The position numbers were made by a program, and so were the translations under genes. The notes beneath the pieces were generated by a model. That model was given only the letters and a program-made list of their open reading frames with translations, made no database searches and was not told where the DNA came from. Below are positions 10,501 through 20,194 of a stretch of DNA of 64,000 bases, one piece after another. Position 1 is the first letter of the stretch. The number at the start of each line of letters is the position of its first letter. The stretch spans positions 19,785,261 to 19,849,260 of the forward strand of contig NC_003074.8 in assembly GCF_000001735.4 (NCBI RefSeq). Direction: 5' to 3'. Origin of the DNA: Arabidopsis thaliana. Its lineage: Eukaryota > Streptophyta > Magnoliopsida > Brassicales > Brassicaceae.

Positions 10501-11168
10501 AACGATTTTGTTGGTCTGCTAGTTAGAAACTTTGTTAGAAAGTGAAGTGTTTCGTAGTATGAAGCAGCCTTAATTAGGATGCTAATGAGATCATTTCCAC
10601 AAACATGTTTTCTGAAAGTCTTCTTTTTGAGAACTTAATTTGCTATTAAAAACCATAGACTCCTACGATTTCAGTCTCTTGATTCTCCTATATATGATCT
10701 GCAAGTGTCTTGCCTCATACACACTGCTGCTTTCTTCTGCTGAATCCCCAGGACACACAGTTACTTCTCTGGGACCTTGAGATGGACGAGATCGTAGTTC
10801 CACTTAGGCGAGCTCCAGGAGGATCTCCAACTTACAGCACAGGAAGCTCAGCTCACTGGGACAATGTCATACCAATGGGAACTCTTCAACCGGCTCCTTG
10901 CAAACGCGATGTTCCAAAGCTGTCACCGATCATAGCACACCGAGTTCACACAGAGCCCCTCTCTGGCTTGATGTTCACACAAGAATCAGTCGTTACGGCT
11001 TGTCGAGAAGGCCATATAAAGATCTGGACACGGCCCAGTGAATCAGAAACCCAAACTAACAGCTCAGAAGCAAATCCTACAACTGCCCTCTTGAGCACAA
11101 GCTTCACGAAAGACAACAAAGCTTCACTGAGCAGCAAGATCATCAGTGGCTCTACTTTCAAGCAATGA
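7521..11168 (+). CDS. WD40 repeat protein, CreC/DMR-N9 type
   Basis: Eleven exons: 7521-7703, 7914-8231, 8335-8443, 8532-8625, 9075-9162, 9257-9340, 9528-9624, 9710-9797, 9937-10042, 10122-10214 and 10752-11168. They give 558 residues in one continuous frame. The N-terminus (to about 165) is Ser/Gly/Thr-rich and probably disordered. WD repeats follow: [18 protein letters not shown] (exon 5), [26 protein letters not shown] (exons 7-8), [16 protein letters not shown] (exon 9) and a last blade with HIKIWTR. Family knowledge: related to fungal CreC and mammalian DMWD, partners of deubiquitinating enzymes; the plant role is not settled. From memory At3g53390, with paralogue At2g37160. Introns 4 and 5 both start with GC instead of GT, and both are needed to keep the frame. 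Confidence 0.92.
8626..9074 (+). other. GC-AG intron (WD40 intron 4)
   Basis: Exon 4 ends AATAACAG and the intron starts GCAAGA; the acceptor is TTGTAACAG at 9065-9074. Joining them gives N-N-S-R-C-T-S in frame with exons on both sides. No GT donor near the boundary restores the frame. The 449-base intron also carries a 34-base direct repeat. Confidence 0.85.
8693..8791 (+). repeat. 34-base direct repeat inside WD40 intron 4
   Basis: Copies at 8693-8726 and 8758-8791 begin TAGTGAAACTTGAAG and end CCACTGGTTCA; they are identical over 34 bases with 31 bases between them (period 65). This looks like a recent tandem duplication within the GC-AG intron. Confidence 0.85.
9163..9256 (+). other. GC-AG intron (WD40 intron 5)
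   Basis: Exon 5 ends TATGAGAAG and the intron starts GCAAGC; the acceptor is CTTAATAG. The join reads [13 protein letters not shown]. The nearest GT downstream (in TTTGTTTTC) would bring an immediate TAA after splicing. Confidence 0.82.
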
Positions 11169-13047
11169 CAGAGAGATGCTACTTGTCTGAAAATCAATCA
11201 GGTGCTATTATTTAGTCATGTTTCTCCTTCTAAAGTGAAAGAAAATCTTTAAAGAAAAGCCCTGTGAATAAAATTCGACTGGGTTTTGTTTTTGTTTTTA
11301 ATATTTTAAAAGAAGGATCAAAATCTGAATTCTGACTGTAAATTGGAGGCTGACAAATTAAGTTTGTGAGAGGGGGGGGGGGCATAGAAGAGAAAATATG
11401 GGAGAATTTTCGGATGTAATTATAAGAAAGAAAACAAAATCTGTTTACATAATAAGAGTCTCATCATCCAATAATGCAACTTTTGTGCTTCAGAATAAGA
11501 ATGACACTCTTTATTTTCCCAAATAAACGATTCCTGCTCTATTTATTTTATTTGGTTTCTCAAACTTAATATTCTTTTCATCAAGGATATGTTATGTATA
11601 CTACACAACACCAAAAGAAACAAAGAGTTTAGTTGTTGATCGATCTTCCAAAAGATAGTCTTTAACAAATGTCACAGTAAAAATCAGCGAACCCATATTC
11701 CAAAGTCACATTGCAATATGATTTTGTCTGAGAGGCATATTTTCTTATTTGTTTAGTTACAAACTAGTAATTTTATGTTTACCTTGTACTCTGCGTAGCT
11801 TTACACGAGATTGTTTTAACAATTATAGACATTCTAGTCAATGATATTCGAGTCCACTGTTAACCCGGTCAGTGTATGTAGAAAGAAGAACCGTGACACG
11901 ACCGACAAGAGATAAAATCAAGGGAATTATTTGGCATATTCATAATTCATTGCTTTGTCCATTCCTCTCTCTTAAATCTTAATCATACCTTTTTTTTTTC
12001 TTATAACGTGGCGACATTAATGATACTATTACTTTTACTTACTTAGATACTTGACAATTACCGTAAAAACATCATCTAGTATATACTTTGTCGCTGTCTC
12101 ACGTGTATATGCGTCAGAAAAAACCTTATTATGTGTGGTTAAAATGGGAGGATTTGCTTATTGAGAGAAAAAATGATTCTAAAAGGACCATTCGAGAATC
12201 TCTAGTTTCTTACTACATCCTTAAGTGAAATTTGTATGAGTTTACTTCTCTCCAATTTAAACATTTGATGTGGTGTAGGCACCACTCGAGATTCAAGACA
12301 GCTGGAACAAAGCCGATAAATGTTAGAAATATTCTTTCCAATAATTTTATTTTACACACACGAAAATGGAATCGGATGGCGTTGATATCTTGAAGCGTCG
12401 GTGGATTGGATTCACTCTCCGAACCCTAAACTATACTCTTTAATGAGCATGTACATTCTAATAAATCGCTTGATATTATTATTAGGACATAAATGTGAAT
12501 ATACAATTATTGGTCCATTTCTCGACTGGTTATTAAATCCTTTACATGCAGGTTGAAAATCTCTACTTTTAAGTTTTTTTGTTTGTGTATACAAAATTGT
12601 AAAACAGACATCAATTATTTCTTAGGATTAGTCTTAATTAGTAATTTTTACGGTCTTAAAATATATAATTAGGAAAACTAATTCGATTATAAAATTATTG
12701 GTCCATTGGGATTTGTAAAAAAACACTTTACCGTATCTTATCATATCAAACTTGTTGATTACTCAACGCAGGCTTCGGAACTAACCACGTGTCATGATGA
12801 CGTCATCACTTCTCTAACTCTCTTCCTCCGTTCCTCGTCCCTTCGCAGTTGTCACTTTATTATTACTTCACTTGAGCTTCTCTCAAGATCACAGATCTCT
12901 CGTTCCTTCTGCTCCCAACTCTCTACCCAGATTCCACCTTTACCTTACGAAACCCTAATCCCCAAAATCAGCTTAAAGTTTCAATCTTTGTTGAGAAGAA
13001 GAGAGTTCGTCGTCTTAGTATGTAGCTAGATCTCAAGGAAAATACGA
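11169..13047. other. Intergenic region with composite bZIP-type promoter
   Basis: Begins with the 3' UTR of the WD40 gene, including an 11-G run at 11372-11382. AT-rich spacer follows with no intact ORF of note; a 25-codon ORF at 12366-12443 is not convincing. The right end is the promoter of the next gene, with CACGTGTC at 12786-12793 and TGACGTCA at 12798-12805, followed by CT-rich leader sequence from about 12810. Confidence 0.5.
12786..12805. promoter_or_regulatory. Composite ABRE/G-box and TGACGTCA element
   Basis: CACGTGTC (ABRE-type G-box) starts at 12786, and a full palindromic TGACGTCA occupies 12798-12805, about 460-480 bases before the main start codon at 13266. Both are bZIP recognition sequences. 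The same pair of elements occurs upstream of the neighbouring WD40 gene. Confidence 0.45.
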
Positions 13048-13068
13048 ATGGTTCGATCAATTGGGTAG
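13048..13068 (+). CDS. Short upstream ORF 1 (6 codons plus stop)
   Basis: ATG at 13048 opens a frame coding MVRSIG followed by TAG. It lies in the presumed 5' leader of the methyltransferase-like gene, 12 bases before a longer upstream ORF. It has no recognisable product; its likely role, if any, is translational. Confidence 0.4.
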   Translation: MVRSIG

Positions 13069-13079
13069 ACAACAAAAAA

Positions 13080-13196
13080 ATGGATCTTTTGATGATACAG
13101 AGACGTGAATCGAGAAGGGTCTGGTTAGGTGTACAAAATTCAATAGTTCTCCTCGTGGGTGGCAACCATACCTCCTCCAGGTTTTGCACTCGCTAA
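13080..13196 (+). CDS. Conserved-peptide-type upstream ORF (38 aa)
   Basis: ATG at 13080 sits in a strong context (A at -3, G at +4) and opens 38 codons ending in TAA at 13194-13196, 69 bases before the main ATG at 13266. The peptide is Arg-rich and then hydrophobic (RRVWLGVQNSIVLLVGGN). From memory this gene (At3g53400) and its relative At5g03190 belong to a group with conserved peptide upstream ORFs (CPuORF46/47); I am only moderately sure of the numbering. Such peptides commonly stall ribosomes and lower translation of the main ORF in response to a metabolite or stress. I see no other ORF in the leader that could be the conserved one. Confidence 0.6.
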   Translation: MDLLMIQRRESRRVWLGVQNSIVLLVGGNHTSSRFCTR

Positions 13197-13265
13197 ATCT
13201 CTCTTCTTCTTCTGCCTAGAAATCTTCTCTTGAAATCAAACTCTTCAGTTCTTGTTTTAACTACT

Positions 13266-14666
13266 ATGGGCTTTGAGGTGTTGAAGCTGAAATTGATGCC
13301 TAGTTCATTCCGTCGGCGCGTCATCTTACGCGCCCTCGTGATCGTCTGCGCTTTCTCTGTTGTATCTGTTTTGCGAAACCTCGCCGGAGCTTACGAAGGA
13401 GAGACTATTAATAATACTCAGCCGTGTAAGGTTGATGAATGCGCCGTGAATTTCGCGTTTCTAGGTCCGTTTCTTTTCTCAGGTAACGGATTGTTGTTCT
13501 CCAATAGATTCTTGAAACCTGTTTGGAACTATTTGGAATCTGACAAATGTAAGGACAACATTTATTTGACTACTCAAGTTGTCAGAGAGCTTACTGGTAT
13601 GAATCTGCTGAGTAATGATTCAAAAGCTCTCTGTATTGGTCGGAGATCGGTTTCAGCTGTTCTTGCGATGAATCGACAAGGGATCTCTGATGTTAGTGTG
13701 GCTTATATGCCACCTGTTTTCGCTTTCAAGCATAGGAAGTTCACAAGTGAGCTACATTATGAGGATGCTTCTTTTGGTTTTGTGTTTTCTATGGATCTTG
13801 AGTCAGTTGCTGTCCCTGCTTCACTTGTTTATGAGATCGAGCGTATACTTAAGCCCGGTGGAACTGGGGCTATGCTTGTCGGTACTACTAGTGGGTCTGA
13901 CTCTAACGAGTTGGTTAGATCCGTTTCGCCTGTTTCTTCATTGCTGAAGAACTCAAGTGTTGTTCATGTTGCTTCATTGGGTAAACAGGTTTTGGTTGTA
14001 TTCAAAAGAGATGGAGAAGATAGTTTCCGCTTGGATCAAACTCATCATGACTTTCCTGCTGATTGCTCGTCTGTTCTCAACAACCGGCCATACATTGGAT
14101 TATTGGAGCCTCTTCTGGATGAAAAACGTTCGGATTTCGAGAGACGGATTCATTACTTGCCTGAGTTCATTGATCTCTCTTCTAGGAAGAGGCTGGTTTA
14201 TATTGATATCGGGGCAGTGGATCATGTGAAAGCAAGATCGAACTGGTTCTTCCCATCGTACCCGATTGATAGGAAAGCTTTTAATAGCTACTTTGTGCAT
14301 CACAACACATCTATCTTGACTTCTTATGTCAAAAGCCCTGGTGTAACCTTCATCTATCATCCAGGACTCGCAGCAACTAAAACTACAATAGCCAATACCG
14401 GAGATCACGAAGAACCTTTTGTGGAAGATGATAGCTTTGATTTTCTAGCATGGTTCAAGGAAACTGCTAGCTTCGCTGATTTTGTGGTTCTGAAGATGAA
14501 CACAAGCGATACTGAGCTGAAGTTTCTCTCAGAGCTGATAAAGACAGGAGCTATCTGCTCAGTTGATGAACTGTTTCTTCACTGCACAGGCTACAGCGAC
14601 TGCACCGGTATCATTAAAAGCCTCAGAAACAGTGGCGTCTTTGTCCATCAATGGTGGGAAGACTAA
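13266..14666 (+). CDS. Membrane-anchored methyltransferase-like protein
   Basis: Single-exon ORF of 466 residues from the first ATG (MGFEVLKLK) after two upstream ORFs; codons further upstream in this frame contain no ATG. Residues about 17-37 (VILRALVIVCAFSVVSVL) form one N-terminal membrane anchor, probably type II. The middle resembles a class I S-adenosylmethionine methyltransferase: ALCIGRRS at the motif I position, then YEDASFGFVFS and IERILKPGGTGAMLVG. The motif I glycines are poor, so activity is uncertain. A second block (YIDIGAVDHVKARSNWFFPSYP) recalls FkbM-like folds. Family knowledge: plant proteins of this shape are often Golgi or ER residents of unknown substrate. From memory At3g53400. 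Translation is probably controlled by the upstream ORF. Confidence 0.85.
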   Translation: MGFEVLKLKLMPSSFRRRVILRALVIVCAFSVVSVLRNLAGAYEGETINNTQPCKVDECAVNFAFLGPFLFSGNGLLFSNRFLKPVWNYLESDKCKDNIYLTTQVVRELTGMNLLSNDSKALCIGRRSVSAVLAMNRQGISDVSVAYMPPVFAFKHRKFTSELHYEDASFGFVFSMDLESVAVPASLVYEIERILKPGGTGAMLVGTTSGSDSNELVRSVSPVSSLLKNSSVVHVASLGKQVLVVFKRDGEDSFRLDQTHHDFPADCSSVLNNRPYIGLLEPLLDEKRSDFERRIHYLPEFIDLSSRKRLVYIDIGAVDHVKARSNWFFPSYPIDRKAFNSYFVHHNTSILTSYVKSPGVTFIYHPGLAATKTTIANTGDHEEPFVEDDSFDFLAWFKETASFADFVVLKMNTSDTELKFLSELIKTGAICSVDELFLHCTGYSDCTGIIKSLRNSGVFVHQWWED

Positions 14667-15090
14667 TAAGCTTAACAAATGAAGCTTTATAAACTAAAAC
14701 TATGTTGTTTGGTAAGTTGGTGTTGTTTTGTTTTCCAATCTTTGCTCATGTATAGAGCAAAGCCACAGAAGTTTGCTCCAGCGACCCAGCACTTCTGTGG
14801 TTCTACCTAAATAAGCTGTCGTCGTTATGAACTTTGTTTTGTGTGTTTGTTCAATGAAGTTTGCTATGTTGTGTGTTTCTACTGGTTTTCATGCTCTGTT
14901 TCACAAACGCTTATAGTACCAAAGTAGCCTGACGATTTACCAAAATACTGGACCACAACCATGCAGGCATGCCAACAAAATATTAGATGATGTTTTATGG
15001 TAATTTATCAAATAGTATCATTTATGTTGTCACGTCTTAAAAAAAAGTATGATTAAGAGAGGAGTGGACAAAGCAATGAATTTGCCAAAA

Positions 15091-15438
15091 ATCTCTTGAA
15101 GTACCTATTCCCATTCACCCACAGGACCTACTTCACGACTCGCCTTGTATGTATTCACCCTTATGATCTTTCTCTAAAAAGTATGAGTTATCTGATGGTT
15201 TGGTGTTCAGACTGTGGATGGATCATCTTCTGATCTGATGATGCATCTGTTTTCACTGCCACAGGATACACATGTGTCTCACTTACCTCGACCAAATCTG
15301 CCTCTGATAGAGAGGAGAAATCAAATTCAGTTCCACAAGCCTGCTTGAATCTCTCTGCCCAACCTTTTGGAAAACTAAGTTGAGTGGATGGGGAAACAGA
15401 TCCTCCTTTGTCACAATAAAGTCACAGCCTTGGCCTTT
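15091..15438 (-). pseudogene. Decayed partial copy of LUL2 exon 2
   Basis: This stretch aligns by eye along its length with LUL2 exon 2 (about 16238-16585), same strand. Shared blocks include ATCTCTTGAAG, CCCATTCACCCACAGGA, GATCTTTCTCTAAAA, ACCAAATCTGCCTCTGA and CCACAAGCCTGCTTGAATCTCT. Translation on the minus strand gives [12 protein letters not shown], a frameshift caused by extra bases near 15390, then [26 protein letters not shown] and soon a stop. No RING exon and no exon 1 copy accompany it. It is a truncated tandem duplicate located 0.8 kb beyond the stop of the parent gene. Confidence 0.85.
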
Positions 15439-15572
15439 GATCAGATCATATTGTAACACATATCCTGCCACTGGCAAGATTAGCCTTCCCAGTTTTCTTT
15501 GCGGACCAGTAGTAAATGCTTTATCTAGACGGTTTTGGTTGTTAATAAAAATGAAGAACTTTTTGAGACTTT

Positions 15573-15664
15573 AACCAATCAAATAGCATAAACGAGGGAT
15601 GATTTGATACGAGGAGTGTGTGACATTTGTCACTTCATCCCTCGTGTCTACTATCCGATTGGCT
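15573..15664. repeat. Imperfect inverted repeat (about 30-base arms)
   Basis: The left arm at 15573-15602 (AACCAATCAAATAGC...ACGAGGGATGA) is the imperfect reverse complement of the right arm at 15634-15664 (TTCATCCCTCGT...CCGATTGGCT), with about 31 bases between them. It could be a short MITE remnant or a transcribed hairpin. I see no clear target-site duplication. Confidence 0.55.
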
Positions 15665-15914
15665 ATACTCTCTAAAAGTGCTGCTGCTGGTACTGCAAAA
15701 GTTGTTCACTTCATTAACAACGAAGACCGCTAGACAAAGTAGCATGATGATTTACAAAACACTTGGAAGTAAAACCCGGAATTTAAGTGTCATTTGGCAT
15801 ATGTAAGTTAGTAACTTGAGTTCTAATGCCTGCATATATACCGATACCACAAACAAGAACATTGGGAAGCAGTCTTTATATAAAAACAGGAGAAGAGTAA
15901 CGTAGCAAGGCTCA

Positions 15915-17014
15915 CTAGTTCCTGTCGTTGTTGTTCACTGTTATCTCCAAAAGCCTATCCACCGGTTGTCTACAGATGGGGCAGAGGTTTGTCTGAAACC
16001 TCAAAAGCTTTGCACAACCGCTACACATACACTACGAATCACAAAAACAAATATCAAAGTTAGCTATCAATCAAGAAAAAAGCCGTCTTCTTTCTCAAAC
16101 TCTCTCTTAAGGATATTTATCTGCTTACCATGTGCCTGCAAGGGAGAACAGTGGTATCCCGTGGCTCAGATAAGCAGATGACGCATTCTTTTCCTCTTTC
16201 ATTCGCATCTTCTCCATTATCATCAACTGTATTACCAATCCCATAAATCTCTTGAAGAACATACCTATTCCCATTCACCCACAGGATCTGCTTCACCACT
16301 CTCGCCTTGTACTCACCCTTATGATCTTTCTCTAAAACCACATGAGTTATCTGTCTGTTTGGTGTCCCAGACTCAGGATGATCATCTTCTGATACTACCT
16401 CTGCTTTCACTGCCACATGATACACATCTGTCTCGTTTGCCTCAACCAAATCTGCCTCTGACATATCTGAGAAATCAATCCCTGTCCCACAAGCCTGCTT
16501 GAATCTCTGTTCCAGACCTTTTGCAAAACTAACTTGAGTGGATGGAAAAAGATCCTCCTTTGTCGCAATAAGGTTACAGTCTTTGCCTTCTTTAGCAAAG
16601 AACATTACAGTGATGCTGTTGAATCAAAAACCATAAGAACTGAGCATCGATCAAACCTTCAACATCTAGCAATCACACAGTGAAAAGATGTCGAGCTGTA
16701 TAAAACATTGATCATTACCTTCCAGGAACAGAGGCGTCAAAAGTGAAGGAGAGCAAAAACTTGCCAGGGTTCTGTTCATCAGGCTCAAGTCTCAAAGTTT
16801 CTTTCTTCAGATTGATGTCGTTCCTTATAGTCACTGCTTCCTGATGCTCTACGTATTGCACTGGAGACGCCATCTCTCCATACGGATACCTAGCACAATC
16901 TTGGTACGGCGACGGATAATTGCCTTGGTACTGAGCATTAGGGTTTGGATACGGCGGCGAAGTACGGTCCCGATGATTTTCCGGGCGGCTTCCACCGCTT
17001 ATGACATTGCCCAT
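15915..17014 (-). CDS. LUL2: LUL2, RING-type E3 ubiquitin ligase
   Basis: Three exons: 17014-16719, 16615-16129 and 16031-15915, giving 299 residues. The protein starts MGNVIS, a good N-myristoylation signal at Gly2. A Pro/Tyr-rich stretch follows, then the DAR2-like domain (about 75-215) found in the LOG2/LUL family and animal MGRN1. A C-terminal C3HC4 RING is at 243-281 (CVIC, PCRHMCMCSGC, CPIC), complete in its zinc ligands. Family knowledge: LOG2 and the LUL proteins are membrane-attached E3 ligases; LOG2 works with GDU1 in amino-acid export control. The substrate of this paralogue is not known from sequence. TGGGC(C/T)-type motifs lie in the upstream region (17111-17145). The start is the only ATG before the DAR2 region. 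A broken copy of part of exon 2 lies downstream at 15091-15438. Confidence 0.94.
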
Positions 17015-17316
17015 GATCCAACTTTGCGAAATTGAAATTGCAAATCGATTACAAAAAGATGAAAGAGAGTGGGAGGAAGATGATCAGAAAAGCAGGTCAA
17101 CTAACTTTGTGGGCTAAGATACAGGGCCACACGTATCGGCCCATATAAAATACCAGTTTTACCCTATATTTATTTCAACTCAAAACGATTACTTGCGCTC
17201 GAAGATTCTGTTGATCTCCTCTCTCCGCTGATAGCTCCATCTTTCTCTAAAGCTTCTCTCTTGTGTTACAGGTTCGATAATAAACAAGGTCGGATTTACC
17301 TGATCAAACGTTTGTA

Positions 17317-17669
17317 ATGTGGGACAAACGTCGGAGGGGAGACACAACTTTTCAGGCATGTCCATTTCCTCCAAAATTTCCAGCACGGTGGCTCTGGCCA
17401 GAAGACTTACGAGAAGGTGTGTTTTGTCCTCTCACTCACAGGTGAAATAATTTACCAGCACAACAAGTTTTTCTCCTTCTTCTTTTTGTTTCCCACACAG
17501 ATGCAACGGGTTCAGGAAGGTCTCGTCTACGGTTAATGAACAGAGGAAGCTTCGGGAGACGTGTATTAGATGGGGTGAATATGCCTTTTCTTGTACATTA
17601 TGCGATGTTGTTTGCCAAATCTTTGAATTGTCCGCCAAGCATCTCCAGAGTAAACAACATAAATCGTTC
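17317..17669 (+). CDS. Putative small U1-type C2H2 zinc-finger ORF or fragment
   Basis: Two exons can be joined in phase: 17317-17441 (starts ATG TGG GAC, ends at a CAG/GTGAAA donor) and 17501-17669 (preceded by TTTCCCACACAG, ending at a GTAAGC donor). Together they encode 98 residues without a stop. Residues in exon 2 form a zinc finger of the U1/double-stranded-RNA-binding type, C-x2-C-x12-H-x5-H (CTLCD...AKHLQSKQH). Exon 1 is rich in Arg, Pro and Trp. The open frame through both exons, good splice signals and an intact finger argue against chance. The 3' end is unclear: after the last donor the next acceptor seen (17931-17932) belongs to a CP29-derived exon and would give a short tail ending at TAA 18017-18019. 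I do not recognise the gene; it may be a young chimeric gene or a fragment. Confidence 0.45.
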
Positions 17670-17766
17670 GTAAGCATCCCAGCCTATTGTATCACTACAT
17701 TCGTCATTTTCTTACTACTGTATGAGGTCCCTTTAGAAACTTTCTCGATATCAAATCTGATCTACT

Positions 17767-18326
17767 GGGTTTGTGACACTCAGCTCTTCCCGAGAGGTTC
17801 AAAACTCCATCAATTCTTTGAATGGTGCAGTAGTATCATCATTTCTCTTCTTCGCATAACAATTTATTCGATTAGTACTTCTTACAGTAAATGATCAAAC
17901 ATCTAACACATGTTTTACTTTCGTAATTAAAGGATTTGGATGGTAGGCAGTCTCAGAGGCTGAGGCTAGGCCACCAAGAGGCCAATTTTGAGCGGCCACA
18001 CCTCTTCACGTTCTCATAAAAAATGCAGATTCTGAAGGGTAAGACTCTCAATCCTCAGCCAAGTTCGAGCATTTCCTATATGATTCATAATTGTCAAGTA
18101 ACAAACGACTAAGTATGTTGAATCTTGAATGTAACAGTTTCTGTGAGCCTTTGAGGCATATGGGGTTAATGGACAATGGCGGTTTCAGAGAGTAACTAAA
18201 ACTTACTGCTGGTGCACGCTAGGCTTTATCCGCCTGAGATGTATGAAGACATAAAGGAATGGTCTTTTCTAGAAAGATAATGATTGCGTTAAAGCAGAGA
18301 CATGTGTTTCTCCAAAATCCTGCTTA
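17767..18326 (+). pseudogene. Inverted decayed copy of the CP29 3' end
   Basis: Matches the reverse complement of about 34155-34705, the 3' part of CP29, in collinear order. It covers the end of the RRM2 exon ([12 protein letters not shown], then INSLNGA), the whole last intron with its acceptor, the last exon and roughly 300 bases of 3' UTR. Shared blocks include GAGGCTGAGGCTAGGCCACC and GCTGGTGCACGCTAGGCTTT. A 7-base deletion in the last exon (after GATGGTAGGCAG, 17933-17950) breaks the CP29 frame. Retention of the intron shows a DNA-level duplication and not a reverse-transcribed copy. Parent and copy lie about 16 kb apart in opposite orientation. Confidence 0.92.
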
Positions 18327-18645
18327 TTCACTGAGCATCTTGAGGAGGACGTAAACAAGACCAAGAACATGGCCCCATGGTGTTGTTATTCTCTAAGGAA
18401 ACTAACTTTAGTACTAGTATTAATGTAAACACAACGCATAAGAACCTCTTTGATTTCATTGATTATAATTCCAATCACTCGTTTAAAAGCGAAAGAAAAA
18501 ACAATTACACCGAAGGAAAATTCACAAAAGAGCAAGTGGAAAACACAAATATAAGAAAGGGAAATGAAAACTGCAAGTGACTGATTTAGATTTGTACAGA
18601 GAGATCACAACTTCATTTATTCTTGAGAAATCTGGTTTGATGTGT

Positions 18646-20194
<1,549 letters not shown>

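Larger units (their letters stand above)
14667..15914. other. Convergent spacer with gene-fragment copy
   Basis: Lies between the methyltransferase-like gene (+) and LUL2 (-). It contains their 3' UTRs, a decayed partial copy of LUL2 exon 2 (15091-15438) and an imperfect inverted repeat (15573-15664). Nothing else is evident. Confidence 0.7.
17015..18645. other. Spacer rich in duplicated and orphan exons
   Basis: Contains the LUL2 promoter (to about 17200), a two-exon zinc-finger ORF on the plus strand (17317-17669), an inverted copy of the CP29 3' end (17767-18326) and the 3' UTR of PIP2;1. The density of gene-derived fragments contrasts with the other spacers of the window. Confidence 0.7.

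Noticed and set aside
12366-12443. 25-codon ORF starting MESDGVDILKRR
   Set aside because: Too short, AT-rich context, no splice partner, no known family.
17189-17386. 65-codon minus-strand ORF opposite the zinc-finger exon
   Set aside because: The plus-strand exons join in phase with good splice sites and contain an intact zinc finger; the minus-strand frame has no recognisable feature and no flanking splice logic.
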